A stretch of 64,000 nucleotides of DNA, taken from JAIBJN01 sp963811635 (lineage in GTDB: Bacteria > Actinomycetota > Thermoleophilia > Gaiellales > Gaiellaceae). A program made the position numbers and the translations under genes. The DNA lies in NCBI GenBank assembly GCA_963811635.1, contig CAWESB010000006.1, positions 62,001 to 126,000 on the forward strand, read 5' to 3'. Each line of letters starts with the position of its first letter. Positions within the stretch are counted from its first letter, which is position 1. Below are positions 1-10,000 of the stretch, one piece after another. Below the pieces are notes generated by a model. The model was not told where the DNA came from. It saw only the letters and a list, made by a program, of their open reading frames with translations, and made no database searches.

Positions 1-1
1 A

Positions 2-508
2 CTCGAAGAGACGCCGTACCTCGTCGTCCAGGAGTCCATCGGACGTGACGCGATGCGCCCGGTGTACGCAGATCCACAGGACGGGCTCAAGGCGATTCGC
101 TCGTTCGCGCACACGTGCGCGCGGCGCAGCGCATCGGCAACGGCGATCGCGGCCCCGGCCGGCGTCACGTTCGAGGCGAGCATGCCAAACGGCCGCGAAG
201 TCGTCGAGGACATGACCGGCGCCGGCTGGACGCGCGTTGGCGACGTCGAGTTCGCCGTCGAGCTCGACACGTGGCGTGACTCGCGGGCGTCGCTCGCCGC
301 CGCGATGAACGCCGCGCTCGCACCGTTCATGCCCTACTGGTTGAGCGGCTTCGCCAGCGCCGACGAGGCCGACGCGGCCGACCAGGAGCGCGCCGGGCAC
401 CTGGTGACGATCTTCGACGCCTGGGCAGCCGAGTCGCACCCGCAGTGGTACACGGAGGCGGCCGACCCGTTCCCGGCAGGCGTCGCCGAACGGCTCGGCG
501 CTGCGTGA
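2..508 (+). CDS. Hypothetical protein, 5' end outside the window
   Basis: The reading frame is open from base 2, so the ATG at 53 is probably an internal methionine and the true start lies upstream of the window. About 168 residues are visible. I do not recognise a family. The visible part is alanine- and aspartate-rich, looks soluble and has no membrane segment. Aromatic residues cluster in the middle (MPYWLSGF) and near the C-terminus (HPQWYTEAADPF). It ends with TGA at 506-508, and no gene follows on this strand for about 300 bases. Confidence 0.55.
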   Translation, partial: LEETPYLVVQESIGRDAMRPVYADPQDGLKAIRSFAHTCARRSASATAIAAPAGVTFEASMPNGREVVEDMTGAGWTRVGDVEFAVELDTWRDSRASLAAAMNAALAPFMPYWLSGFASADEADAADQERAGHLVTIFDAWAAESHPQWYTEAADPFPAGVAERLGAA

Positions 509-624
509 CGTCAGCGAAGGCGCTCGAGAGCCAGCCAGACTGCGACACCGCCAGCTGCACCCGCCCTCGCTCATAGACCGAGCGGTTCGACCCGGCTGAG
601 GCGCTCGCCGGCGGAAATAACATA

Positions 625-762
625 GGTGCCGCATTCAGCGAGAGGCGCTCATCGGGTGTGGGCTGCAGCGTAGACCGCTGGGGCTGGTAGCCGAGGGCGC
701 TGTGCCGTCGGCGGTGGTTCGGGTGACCGGCGGGCCCGACCGCTTCTCGATAAAGTTGACGT
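625..762 (-). mobile_element. Decayed IS3-type transposase C-terminal remnant
   Basis: Read on the minus strand, 650-725 encodes NHRRRHSALGY followed by a proline/glutamine-rich tail. This is the typical end of the rve-type integrase domain of IS3-family transposases. Just upstream in the same sense (about 744-762) the residues N-F-I-E, which precede that motif in intact transposases, appear in a different frame, so the gene is frameshifted. No inverted repeats or further transposase sequence were found, so only a scar remains. It occupies most of the gap between the first gene and the secreted protein; the rest of 509-810 shows nothing else I can support. Confidence 0.5.
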
Positions 763-810
763 GTCCGCCGCTCTCTGAGAGCATCGGGGACAGTCGAAGG
801 GGGTCTGACA

Positions 811-1833
811 ATCACTCGACGGGGTCTAGCACGTACCACCTCTGCAGCGTTCGTTGCCGGGGGACTGCTCTTTGCCGGGCTCGGAGGAGCCGGCGCCGCC
901 GCCGCGGAGGACTCTCCCTGCCCGCCGCCGTCCGGTCGGCAGCTCTGCGTGAGCGTGACGCACACGCCCCTCGATGTTTCGGCGGCCACCGCGGCTGGCC
1001 AGACGTTCGTCTCCTACACGGTGACCCTCCGGAACGTCGGCAAGAGCGAGCTCACCCAGACGACGGTGGCGGCTTGCCTGGTGAGCGGGTCCGGAAGCGG
1101 CAGCGATTGTGGCGCGGCTCCAGCCGGCGCCTCCTTTTATTCGGCGGTCGCGAGCAAAGGCAACTGCACGATCGCCGGAGCAACGGCACGCTGTCAGATC
1201 GGGAAGCTACCGAGCGGCGCTATGGCGACTGTCGACCTCGTCTCCCGCGCGCCGACCCAGGCCGGTGCGTTTCGAAACGTGGTCTCCACCACCGTCAAGG
1301 AGCGGGGAAGCGACAATCCAGGATCCGACCCGCAGGGGGACACGCTCACCGTCTCCGAGCCTGTGACGACCCTCGCCTTCGGCGGCCCAACGGCGAGCAC
1401 CTTCGTGCCGGCGGGGATCGCCACGCAGTTGCTTGCGGCGGACGAAGGTCAGAGCGGACAGTCGAAGATTCCGTCGCAGCACGGCGACCTGACCGCTGGG
1501 CTCGCGATCACGGATGATCCGCCGTTCGTCTGCCCGGAGGACGAGATCTGCCGCGGCGGCGGCTGGGTGAACGCCACGATTCCCGGCGCCTTCGACGCCT
1601 TGCAGTTCGTGCTGCACTGGCCCGACGAGTTCGTGTCAGCGAAGCAGACGGAGAAGAACTTCGTGCTCTTCTACCTCGCTTGCGACACGTGCGAACTCGA
1701 GATCATCAGCGACCGCTGCAGCTCCGCGACGCCTTCCGCAAACGAGCGGCCCTGCCTCTGGAACGTCCGCGACCTGGGCCGTAAAGGCTTCGACGCCACT
1801 CTCATCTCCTCGCACAACGGGAAGATGCACTAG
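811..1833 (+). CDS. Secreted protein with DUF11-like beta-sandwich domain
   Basis: The first GTG (949) lies inside the mature protein. The frame extends upstream through a clear signal peptide: an Arg-Arg pair (TRRGLARTT), a hydrophobic core (AFVAGGLLFAGLGGAG) and an AAAA-E cleavage region at about 890-905. No ATG, GTG or TTG precedes it before the stop at 724. The best start is ATC at 811, seven bases after the purine-rich GAAGGGGG (796-803); CTG at 805 is the alternative. The first half of the mature part resembles conserved-repeat (DUF11-type) domains (YTVTLRNVGKSE), with paired cysteines. The second half has several cysteines (CPEDEIC, ACDTCELE) likely to form disulfides. It is probably exported; the function is unknown. 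Its stop overlaps the convergent cyclase stop by four bases. Confidence 0.6.
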   Translation: MTRRGLARTTSAAFVAGGLLFAGLGGAGAAAAEDSPCPPPSGRQLCVSVTHTPLDVSAATAAGQTFVSYTVTLRNVGKSELTQTTVAACLVSGSGSGSDCGAAPAGASFYSAVASKGNCTIAGATARCQIGKLPSGAMATVDLVSRAPTQAGAFRNVVSTTVKERGSDNPGSDPQGDTLTVSEPVTTLAFGGPTASTFVPAGIATQLLAADEGQSGQSKIPSQHGDLTAGLAITDDPPFVCPEDEICRGGGWVNATIPGAFDALQFVLHWPDEFVSAKQTEKNFVLFYLACDTCELEIISDRCSSATPSANERPCLWNVRDLGRKGFDATLISSHNGKMH

Positions 1834-4800
1834 CCCTCAGCGGCGAGGGCCGCGTCCAGGTCACGCAACAACGCTCGGACGCGCACGACGGAAACCACGT
1901 CTTCCTTGCCCTCGAATCGCTTCAACGCCTCATTAAGGCATTCGCGGGCACCGTCGCCGCCGGCCAGCTCGAGCACTTCGGCGAGGTCCTCCAAGGCATC
2001 GGCCTGGAGAATCAGGGCGTCCGTACCCTCCAGGAGCGCCACCGCCTTGCGCGCGAGTTCCTGCGCGTCCGCCTCGAGGCTGCGCCGCGCGAGGGCCTTC
2101 GCACGAACCGAGCGCCACAAGGCCTGCGATGTAAGGTCGTCGTCAGCCGAGAGCTCCTCCGCGAGCTGCGTAAGCTCCTCCGCCTCGGCATAGCGGCCCT
2201 GCGCGTAGACGGCACGGGCCAGCTCGCCGGCGGTCGTGGAGAGGAAGTACCGCTCGCCCATTTCCTCGAGCACCCCGAAGTCGCGACGGAGCTCACGTTC
2301 CGCAGCGGCCGGATCGCGTGCGAGCAGTTCGACGCGGCACGACTGTTGTGAGGTCGAGCCCGCGACGACGCTGCGTCCGAACTCCTCGAGCATCAGGCGG
2401 GCGCGCGTGTAGAGGTCGCGGGCGTCGGCGAAGTCTCCCTGCATCGCTCGGAGCTCGCTGAGCAGGCTCATGACGATTCCCTGCGTCCTTCGGTCCTCGA
2501 GCGCTTCGGCGACGATGGACTCGCAGTGCTTGATCGCCTCCGGGACGGGCGTCGGTCCGTACAGCGCGGCAGTCGCATACTGCGATGCGGCATGTTGCCG
2601 CTGTCGCTCGTCCTCGCCGAGCGACGCGTGCTCCATCGCAAGTTGCGCGGCCGCGGCTGCGCGCCCGTACCGGCAAGCGGTCCCGTGTGCCCACGCGAGC
2701 ATGCGTAGAGCTCGCGCGAGCTCTACGTGGTCGCCGGCGGCCTCCAGGAGCGGCAGCCCGCGGTCGGCTTCGGCGACCATCCGCCCCGTCCAGTCCTCGG
2801 GCTCGGCCGAATGGCTGCGGACCCGAAGGCGGAGGAGCCGGGCGCTGGCCCCGAGTCCTTCCTCGCCGGCCTGCGTGGCCATCTCGATCGCCTCGTCGAG
2901 GAAGGTCTCGGCCCAGGCGAACTCTCCGATCGCCATCATCGCCTCCGCCAGGTCGGGCAGGCGCGTCAGCCGGTCGCGGCTGTCTGCGGGCAGAAGCGCG
3001 ACCGCGCGGCGAAGGAGGTTCGCGGCCGCCGGCATGTCGCCGCGGGCAAACGCACGCTGGCCGGCGGAGGAGAGGCGAGCCGCCGCCCGGACCCCGAGCT
3101 GACGTCCATGGTCGTCCAGAGGGCCGAGCTCGGAGAGGCACGTGTAGGCCTGCTCGAGGTGATAGCCCAGGATCTCCTCGTACTCGACGGCTCGATCGCG
3201 GTCCTGGTTCACGCGGTCGGCCCAGGCGACGAAGCTCTCGTGGAGAACTGCGCGGGAGGCCTTCAGGAGCCCGCGGTACGTCGCGTCGCGGATCAGGATG
3301 TGGCCGAAGCGATACCTCGGCTCCAGGGCGAATTCCCGCTGCTCGAGCCTAACGAGGCGTTTCTGCATCAGCGCTTCGACGAGCTCGGGGACGCTCTCTC
3401 GGACGCGCTCGGAGACCAGTTCCTCCAAGGCGTCCTGGACGAACTGCTGCCCGATCACGCTCGCCGCCTGGATGACCTCCCGCTCGTCCGCAGTGAGGCT
3501 CTCCAGGCGGGCGGCAAGAAGCGCATGAATCGTCGGCGGCATCGAGACCGTCGAAAGATCGCCTGCGGCCACCCAGACCTCACCGGAACGGCGGAGGAGA
3601 CCTTCCTCGACCATCATCTCGAGCAGCTGCTCGACGAAGAGCGGATTCCCCTCGGAGGCCGTGGCGATTCGTGCGCGCACGTCCTCATCGACTTGAGCCT
3701 GGCCGAGCAGCTCTTCGATGACCGTGCCGATTTCGGCTTCGCCCAGCGGCTCGAGCGCAATTCGGACCCCGTGGGTCTGCTCACCCCAGTCTTGCCTGAA
3801 CTCGAGGAACTCGGGTCGCGCGAGGCAGACGAGCAACACCGGTCCCTCGGCCTCCTGCGCGAGGTGGTCGACGAACTCGAGGAAGTTCGCCTCTGCCCAG
3901 TGGACGTCCTCGAACGCGAGCACGAGCGGCCCGCGGGCGGCGATTGCCTCGACCAGCTTGCGAGCGCCCCAGAAGACCTCGTGGACGGGGAACTGGGCGC
4001 CGGAAAGCCCGATCGCCGAGGCCACGCGCTCGACGGCACCCGCGTCCCGAGCCTCGGGACCGACGAGCTGCCCGAGCTTCTCCAGAGCGGCGTGAGGCGT
4101 ATCGTCGTCGGAGATGGCAGCTGCCTGCCGCACCGCCTCGCGAAGAGGCCAGAACGTGATACCGCGCCCGTACGCGAGGCAGCGGCCGCGCAGCAGCAGG
4201 CACCCGGCAAGCGAATCGTTGAGCGCGGCGAGCAGGCGCGACTTCCCCACGCCCGCATCACCGAGGACCGTCGCCAGCCGGCAGTGCCCCTCGGCGGCTG
4301 CCAGCATGTGCTCCCGGAGGAGAAGGCGCAGCTCACGCTCCCTGCCCACGAGCGGGGTGGCGCTTCGTTGAGCGGTCTCATCGGGCTGGGCGATGCCCAG
4401 GAGCCGGTATGCAGGGAACCGCTCGGCCTTTCCCTTCAGCTCGAGCGGCTCGACGGGCTCGACCTCGATCGCCTCGCGGGCGAGACGGTAGGTCAAGGGG
4501 CCGATCAGGATCTCCATTCCGCTTGCCGCCTGCTCGAGCCGTGCGGCGACGTTGACCGCGTCCCCGACGACGAGATGCTCTCCTGCGGTCGGATCCCCGG
4601 CCACCACCTCGCCCGTGTTCACGCCGGTGCGGCTGGTCAGCCGAACGCCCCAGAAGTCCTCGAGCTCGTCGTTCAGGCGCTCGAGCGCCGCGCGCATTCC
4701 GTCCGCCGCGGCGACAGCGCGAATCGCGTCGTCCTCGCGTACGACCGGGAGCCCGAAGACCGACATCACCGCGTCCCCGATGTACTTCTCGACAAGGCCG

Positions 4801-5036
4801 CCGTGACTCTCCAGCACGCTTCGCATCTCTTCGAAATAGCGGGTCATCACCGCGCGCAGCGACTCCGAGTCGAGCGTCTCGCCCATGCTCGTCGATCCGG
4901 CGAGGTCGCAGAAGACGACCGTGACGAGCTTCCGCGCCGCCTGCGGGGCCTCGTCCGGGACGAGCTTCGCCCCGCAATACCCGCACAGACGGAATTTCTC
5001 GGGGTTCTCCTCCCCGCAGTTGGGACAGACCCTCAC
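1830..5036 (-). CDS. Class III adenylate/guanylate cyclase with AAA ATPase and TPR regions
   Basis: A large 1068-residue signalling protein. An N-terminal zinc ribbon (C4, C7, C18, C21) precedes a class III nucleotidyl cyclase domain at about 36-215, with both metal-binding aspartates (D44 in VFCDLAGST, D88 in KYIGDAVMSVFG). Next comes a STAND/AAA-type P-loop ATPase: Walker A GDAGVGKS at 259-266 and Walker B in LVLAFEDVHWAE. The last roughly 450 residues are alanine/leucine-rich helical repeats of TPR type. The family is common in Actinobacteria; it is predicted to make cAMP or cGMP in response to an unknown ligand sensed by the ATPase/TPR part. It has no membrane segment. The ATG at 5036 directly precedes the zinc ribbon, which supports this start. 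A paralogue lies at 7071-10533. Confidence 0.9.
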   Translation of the reverse strand: MRVCPNCGEENPEKFRLCGYCGAKLVPDEAPQAARKLVTVVFCDLAGSTSMGETLDSESLRAVMTRYFEEMRSVLESHGGLVEKYIGDAVMSVFGLPVVREDDAIRAVAAADGMRAALERLNDELEDFWGVRLTSRTGVNTGEVVAGDPTAGEHLVVGDAVNVAARLEQAASGMEILIGPLTYRLAREAIEVEPVEPLELKGKAERFPAYRLLGIAQPDETAQRSATPLVGRERELRLLLREHMLAAAEGHCRLATVLGDAGVGKSRLLAALNDSLAGCLLLRGRCLAYGRGITFWPLREAVRQAAAISDDDTPHAALEKLGQLVGPEARDAGAVERVASAIGLSGAQFPVHEVFWGARKLVEAIAARGPLVLAFEDVHWAEANFLEFVDHLAQEAEGPVLLVCLARPEFLEFRQDWGEQTHGVRIALEPLGEAEIGTVIEELLGQAQVDEDVRARIATASEGNPLFVEQLLEMMVEEGLLRRSGEVWVAAGDLSTVSMPPTIHALLAARLESLTADEREVIQAASVIGQQFVQDALEELVSERVRESVPELVEALMQKRLVRLEQREFALEPRYRFGHILIRDATYRGLLKASRAVLHESFVAWADRVNQDRDRAVEYEEILGYHLEQAYTCLSELGPLDDHGRQLGVRAAARLSSAGQRAFARGDMPAAANLLRRAVALLPADSRDRLTRLPDLAEAMMAIGEFAWAETFLDEAIEMATQAGEEGLGASARLLRLRVRSHSAEPEDWTGRMVAEADRGLPLLEAAGDHVELARALRMLAWAHGTACRYGRAAAAAQLAMEHASLGEDERQRQHAASQYATAALYGPTPVPEAIKHCESIVAEALEDRRTQGIVMSLLSELRAMQGDFADARDLYTRARLMLEEFGRSVVAGSTSQQSCRVELLARDPAAAERELRRDFGVLEEMGERYFLSTTAGELARAVYAQGRYAEAEELTQLAEELSADDDLTSQALWRSVRAKALARRSLEADAQELARKAVALLEGTDALILQADALEDLAEVLELAGGDGARECLNEALKRFEGKEDVVSVVRVRALLRDLDAALAAEG

Positions 5037-5210
5037 GCTGCCGAGTGTACGTTCCGTTTAGCGGACGTGGATGTTCACACGGCCCACCCGAGCGGCGAGC
5101 AGGCATTGTGGAGCGCGCATCAGTTGCCGTGCACCAAATTGGGGCCACGGTGGGACCGCCCACGAACAGCCTCCGGCGAGTTGAGGCCACTGAGGCGGCC
5201 ATCACAAGAA

Positions 5211-5256
5211 CCCTCGACTCGAGGGACGAGTGCTAGACAAACCCTTCGACCGAGGG
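5211..5256. promoter_or_regulatory. Pair of 15-bp palindromes upstream of the M4 peptidase
   Basis: CCCTCGACTCGAGGG (5211-5225) is a perfect inverted repeat of 7+1+7. A close variant, CCCTTCGACCGAGGG, follows at 5242-5256. The copies start 31 bases apart, about three helical turns, and end about 40 bases before the peptidase start. This is the arrangement expected for two operator half-complexes bound on one DNA face. The divergent cyclase gene starts about 175 bases away, so either gene could be the target. The cognate regulator is unknown. Confidence 0.4.
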
Positions 5257-5296
5257 CGATACTGGCCTGGCAACCCCGGACTCGGAGGAGGATCCC

Positions 5297-6901
5297 TTGC
5301 GTAGACGAATCTCAGTGCTCGGCGCTGCGGTTGCGGCCGGGGCGACCATGACGGCTCTGCTGGCTTCGCCGGGCGCGGCCGCGCCGAACGCGAGGGCGTT
5401 CACGGCGGTGAGCGGAAGGGCCGCGTCGAGCTACACGGTCCCGGCAGACATGACGCTCGTCCAAAGGCTCGCAATCGGTGACGGAACGTACGAGCGCTAT
5501 CAGCAGGTCTACGGCGCCGCCGGCGCGTATGTCTTCGGCGGCCAGGTCAGCGTCTACCGGAATGCGTCCGGCGTCGTGGCGACGGTCATCGGCTCGCACT
5601 ATGCGGGAATTGCGCCGCGGAACTCGGTGAAGTTCTCGAAGGCCGCGGCCCTCAGGAGGGCCGCCAGCGACGTCGGTTCCGGAGGAACTCGCACCGCCCG
5701 AGTGATGATCGATCCCGAAAACGGGCTCTACTTCTACCGAGTCGAAACCCAGGCCTTCGCGAAGCACTGGATTCATTGGATCGACGCCGAGAACGGCAAG
5801 GTGCTCGCCAAGATCGACGCCATCCAGGACGACCACGGCATCGGCGTGAAGGGCGACGTCAAGGATCTCGACGGTCAGCCAGGCCTCGCGGACGATCTCA
5901 CGGTGCTTTCAGATGGGCTCTGGCACCTGATGACACGCGACGGGCGCCAGCTCACCTCGGATGCCAGGAATTCGGGCTCGACGTCGAAGGCGCCCGCGAC
6001 GGACGCCGACAACCACTGGACGCTCGTCACGCCCGACCGGACCTCGCCCGGCCAGCCGGCGCTCGTCGACGCTCACTACTACGGGAACGTGACCGACGAC
6101 TACTACGCCGCGCGGCAGGGCTTCGACTTCACGGACTGCTACCCCGGCGGGATGGAAGCCGTCGCCCACTACCAGAAGGGGTTCGACAATGCCTTCTGGA
6201 ACGGCAAGGTGACCGTCTACGGTGACGGCAGTGGCGTCGTCTTCCGCGAGCTCTCCGGGGGCCTCGACGTCGTCGCGCACGAGAACACCCACGCGGTGAC
6301 GCAGTGCACCTCGAACCTCGTCTATCGCAACGAGTCGGGAGCCCTCAACGAGTCCTTTTCGGACATGCTCGGGAACAGCGCCGAGTTCTTTGCTGCAGAG
6401 CCTCTACGCTCCAACTGCGTTCGCGCCACGGGGCAGGCCTCGTGTGCCGACTGGACGATCGGCGAGGACGTGTATCTGCCGGCGGACGCCGTGCCCGGTT
6501 TCCGGAACATGGCCGACCCCGAGGAGGACAACGATCCGGACGACTACAGCGAGCGGTTCCTGGGGAGCGCCGATCGAGGCTTCGTACACTCGAACAGCGC
6601 CATCTCGAACCACGCGTACTACCTGCTCGTGAACGGCGGCATGAACGCGAGCTGCGCGGCGCCGGCGACGCACAACGCCGCGCACTGCGGGCCGGGCGAA
6701 CCGGTTGTGATCGGCATTGGTCTGACTGCGGCCGAGCAGATCATGTTCGCGGGCATCACCTCGCTCCCGGAGCGGGCCACCTTCTGCGAGGCGCGCAAGG
6801 CAACCGAGGCGAGCGCTGCCGCGATCTTCGGCTCCGCGTCGCAAGCGCGCGCCTCGACGACCGCGGCCTGGGACGCGGTCGGCGTTCCGACCGCCTGCTA
6901 A
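5297..6901 (+). CDS. Secreted M4 (thermolysin-like) neutral metallopeptidase
   Basis: An exported zinc endopeptidase. The 534-residue preproprotein has an Arg-rich signal peptide (about 1-28), an FTP/PepSY-type propeptide (about 40-180) and the M4 catalytic domain. The zinc motif is HENTH (328-332), with the third ligand Glu352 in GALNESFSD, as in thermolysin. The downstream VHSNSAISNHAYY motif contains the conserved catalytic histidine region. Several cysteines suggest disulfides. The start is TTG at 5297, set by a strong GGAGGAGG ribosome site at 5284-5291. A hairpin terminator follows immediately, so it is monocistronic, and twin palindromes lie upstream. Probable role: extracellular protein degradation. 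Confidence 0.92.
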   Translation: MRRRISVLGAAVAAGATMTALLASPGAAAPNARAFTAVSGRAASSYTVPADMTLVQRLAIGDGTYERYQQVYGAAGAYVFGGQVSVYRNASGVVATVIGSHYAGIAPRNSVKFSKAAALRRAASDVGSGGTRTARVMIDPENGLYFYRVETQAFAKHWIHWIDAENGKVLAKIDAIQDDHGIGVKGDVKDLDGQPGLADDLTVLSDGLWHLMTRDGRQLTSDARNSGSTSKAPATDADNHWTLVTPDRTSPGQPALVDAHYYGNVTDDYYAARQGFDFTDCYPGGMEAVAHYQKGFDNAFWNGKVTVYGDGSGVVFRELSGGLDVVAHENTHAVTQCTSNLVYRNESGALNESFSDMLGNSAEFFAAEPLRSNCVRATGQASCADWTIGEDVYLPADAVPGFRNMADPEEDNDPDDYSERFLGSADRGFVHSNSAISNHAYYLLVNGGMNASCAAPATHNAAHCGPGEPVVIGIGLTAAEQIMFAGITSLPERATFCEARKATEASAAAIFGSASQARASTTAAWDAVGVPTAC

Positions 6902-6913
6902 CGGACATCGGAA

Positions 6914-6940
6914 GGGAGGGCCGCTTCGCGCGGCCCTCCC
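6914..6940 (+). terminator. Intrinsic-type terminator hairpin
   Basis: GGGAGGGCCGC (6914-6924) and GCGGCCCTCCC (6930-6940) form an 11-bp perfect stem with loop TTCGC. The flanking AA and TT extend it to 13 bp. It starts 12 bases after the M4 peptidase stop. The T-run is short, as is common in GC-rich genomes. Confidence 0.8.
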
Positions 6941-7070
6941 TTTCACACCCGGCTCAGCCGTCCAGCGGTTTCCCACCCCCGCCGCTAACCAGGCGGAGTG
7001 CCCCGTAGGCTCGGCCTCTCGTGCGGAAACGACGACGTGGTACAGTCGATCGGTCGACAGGGGGAACCCG

Positions 7071-10000
7071 ATGAGTGCCGGCTGTCCCGCGTGCGGCTTT
7101 CTCAACCCGGGGGACGCGGCCTATTGCGGGCGCTGTGGCCGAACGCTGGGACGGACGTGCTCTCGCTGCGGCGCCGGACAGCTCCCGACCGACGTCACGT
7201 ACTGCACGTCATGCGGTGCTGAGCTCGAGCAGTCCGAGCCCGCGCTCGAGCGAAAGATCGTCAGTGTCGTCTTCGTCGACGTCGTCGGGTTCACGAAACT
7301 CGCGGAGAAGCTCGACCCCGAGGACGTGCGAAGGATCATGGATCCGTACTACGCCTGCGTCCGGGCGGAGCTCGAACGCTACGGCGGCACTGTCGAGAAA
7401 TTCATCGGCGATGCGGCGATGGCGCTTTTCGGCGCTCCTGCCGCGCACGAGGACGACGCGGAGCGCGCCGTTCGCGCCGCCAACGCGGTGCGCGAGGCAG
7501 TCTCGCGCCTCGGCGACGAAGGCTCGGCCAAGCTCCAGGTCCGCGTCGGGATAGCAACCGGAGAAGCGATCGTCGCGCTGAATATCCGCCCGGAGGACGG
7601 CTCCGCAATGGCGCACGGCGATGTTGTCAACACGGCTGCGCGGATTCAGGCGGCCGCACCGGTCGACGGGATCCTCGTCGACGAGCGCACGTATCGCGGC
7701 ACGCGCTTTCAGATCGACTTTCGCCCCGGGCCTCAGCTTCGCGCGAAGGGAAAGACCGCCCCGGTTCCCGTCTGGGAGGTGGTCGCCCCCCGTGGGCGAG
7801 TCGGCGCAGACCGCTTCCGACACCCCCGCCCGCTCGTCGGTAGGGCGCGCGAGCTCCAGGTGCTCGTCGACATGCTCGACGAGGTCGTGCTCCGCCGCGA
7901 GCCACGGCTCGTCACGCTCGTGGGCCCGCCCGGAATCGGCAAGTCCCGCTTGGTCTGGGAGCTCTTCCAGCACGTTGAGCGCGGGGCGGAGATGATCTTC
8001 TGGCGCCAGGGCCGCTCCCTCCCCTACGGAGACGGGGTCACCTTCTGGGCGCTCGCCGAAACCGTTAAAGCGCAGGCGGGCATCCTGGCGACCGACCCGG
8101 CCGCGACGGTCGAGACGAAGCTTCGAATCGCTGTCGAGGACGTCGTCTCCGAGGCGAGCGAGGCGCTCTGGGTCGCGGAGCACCTCGCGCCACTTGCCGG
8201 CCTCGCGCCGGCGCACGAGCTGCGCGGCAGACCGTCGAACCGAGGCGTTCGCGGCCTGGCGGCGGTTCTTCGAGGCAATCGCCGCACGACGTCCACTCGT
8301 GCTCGTGTTCGAGGATCTGCACTGGGCGGATGACGATCTCCTCGAATTCGTCTCCGCTCTCCTCGGGGAGCGTTTCTGGGGCCCCCTGCTGGTCGTTGCG
8401 ACCTGCCGTCCGGAACTCCTGGAACGAAGGATGGGCTGGGGAGCGGGCCGCGCGGGCTCGACGAAACTCGAGCTCGAGCCGCTCTCCGACGACGAGACCG
8501 CTCGGCTTGTCGCGGACTTGCTCGACGCGCCGGACATCCCGCAGGAGCTCGAGTCGGCGTTGCTTGCGGGAGCCGGCGGGAACCCGCTGTACGCAGAGGA
8601 GTACGTCCGCATGCTGGTCGACCGAGGCCTGCTGCGAACGGATCGCGCGAGCGTGGAGCTGCTGAGCTCGGCGCTCCCCCACCCTGAGTCGGTGCAGGCA
8701 ATTGTCGCTGCCCGGCTCGACGCCCTGTCCCACGAGGAGAAGCAGCTCGTTCAGGCGGCCGCGGTCGTCGGCAAGTCGTTCTGGCTGGGGGCGCTCTCCG
8801 CGATCGGCGAGGAGCCGCGCTGGTCCGTCGAGCATCGGCTCCACGAGCTCGAGCGGAAGCACCTCATACGCCGCGAGCGCGACTCGGTCGTGCTCAGCGA
8901 GCCTCAGTTCTCGTTCTCCCACATTGTCGTCAGAGACGTCGCCTACGAGCAGATCCCGCGCCCCGTCCGTGCCGAACGGCATACCCGCGCGGCCCGATGG
9001 CTCGAAGCCCTGTCACCCGAGCGCGGCGAAGACCGTTCAGAGATGCTCGCGCACCACTATCTGAGCGCGCTGCAGTACGTATCGGCGACCGACCCCACGC
9101 GAGACGCCCTCGCCGAGCCGGCGCGCATCGCGCTTCGGGAGGCCGGCGACCGGTCGCTGTCGCTGAACGCATTCGCCAAGGCGGCCGAGTTCTACTCGGA
9201 GGCGCTGGTTCTCTGGCCACCGGAGGCGCCGGGTCTGCCCGACGTGACCCTCGATCTCGGCCGGGCCCGAATGCACGCCGAGAGCGGCGGCGCCGACCTG
9301 CTCGAGGAAGCCCGCGACGCGTTCCTCGCCGCCGGTCGACGCGAGAAGGCGGCGGAGACGATGGTGCTCATCGGCGAGCTTCTGTGGATGCAGGGCGATC
9401 CGAGCGCGTTTCGCAGCTTGGAGGACGCTGCCGCGCTGCTCCAGGACGCTCCGCCAACGCACGCCAAGGCCTACGTCCTCAGCAATCTCGCGCGCTTTCT
9501 CATGATCGGCGACGAGAACGAGAGGGCCATCGACCTCGGTCTCGAGGCGCTCGCGATGGCCGAGGAGCTCGGCATCGACGAGCTGCGCGCCCACGCGCTC
9601 GACAGCATCGGACGAGCACGCGCACGCATCGGCGATCCCCGAGGAATCGAGAACCTCGAAGAGAGCATCGCGATCGCCGTGGCCGGCAACTCGCTCGAGA
9701 GCGTCCGCGGCTACGCGAATCTCGGGAACGCGCTCGTGGAGGCCGGCGACCTAGCACGGGCCTTCGAGCTCTATGAGCAGGGCAGGAGCGCCGCGTCGCG
9801 GTTCGGCGACGCCGACCGGATCCGCTGGTTCGAGGCCGAGCGCGTCTACGAGTGCTACTGGCGTGGTCACTGGCACGAGGCCGGGCGGCTTGCCGACGAC
9901 GTCGTGGCCCAGGCCGAAGCGGGCTTTCCGACGGCCTTCGAGCACGATGCGCGTCTGGTCCGCAGCCGGATCCGCCTGGCCCGCGACCAGGCGCCCGCCG

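Noticed and set aside
949..951. GTG as start of the secreted protein
   Set aside because: It lies after a complete signal peptide and cleavage site in the same frame, so it must be internal.
5045..5236. Short plus-strand open frame between the first cyclase and the protease
   Set aside because: No ribosome site, no domain, and it spans the palindromic operator region.
2727..5351. Very long plus-strand open frame (about 870 codons) antisense to the first cyclase gene
   Set aside because: GC-rich codon bias keeps the antisense frame open. It is rich in Arg/Pro with no domain, while the minus-strand frame has complete cyclase, ATPase and TPR features.
8220..8235. Programmed ribosomal frameshift in the second cyclase gene
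   Set aside because: No slippery heptamer, stop-codon context or downstream structure is apparent; the paralogue has one uninterrupted frame.
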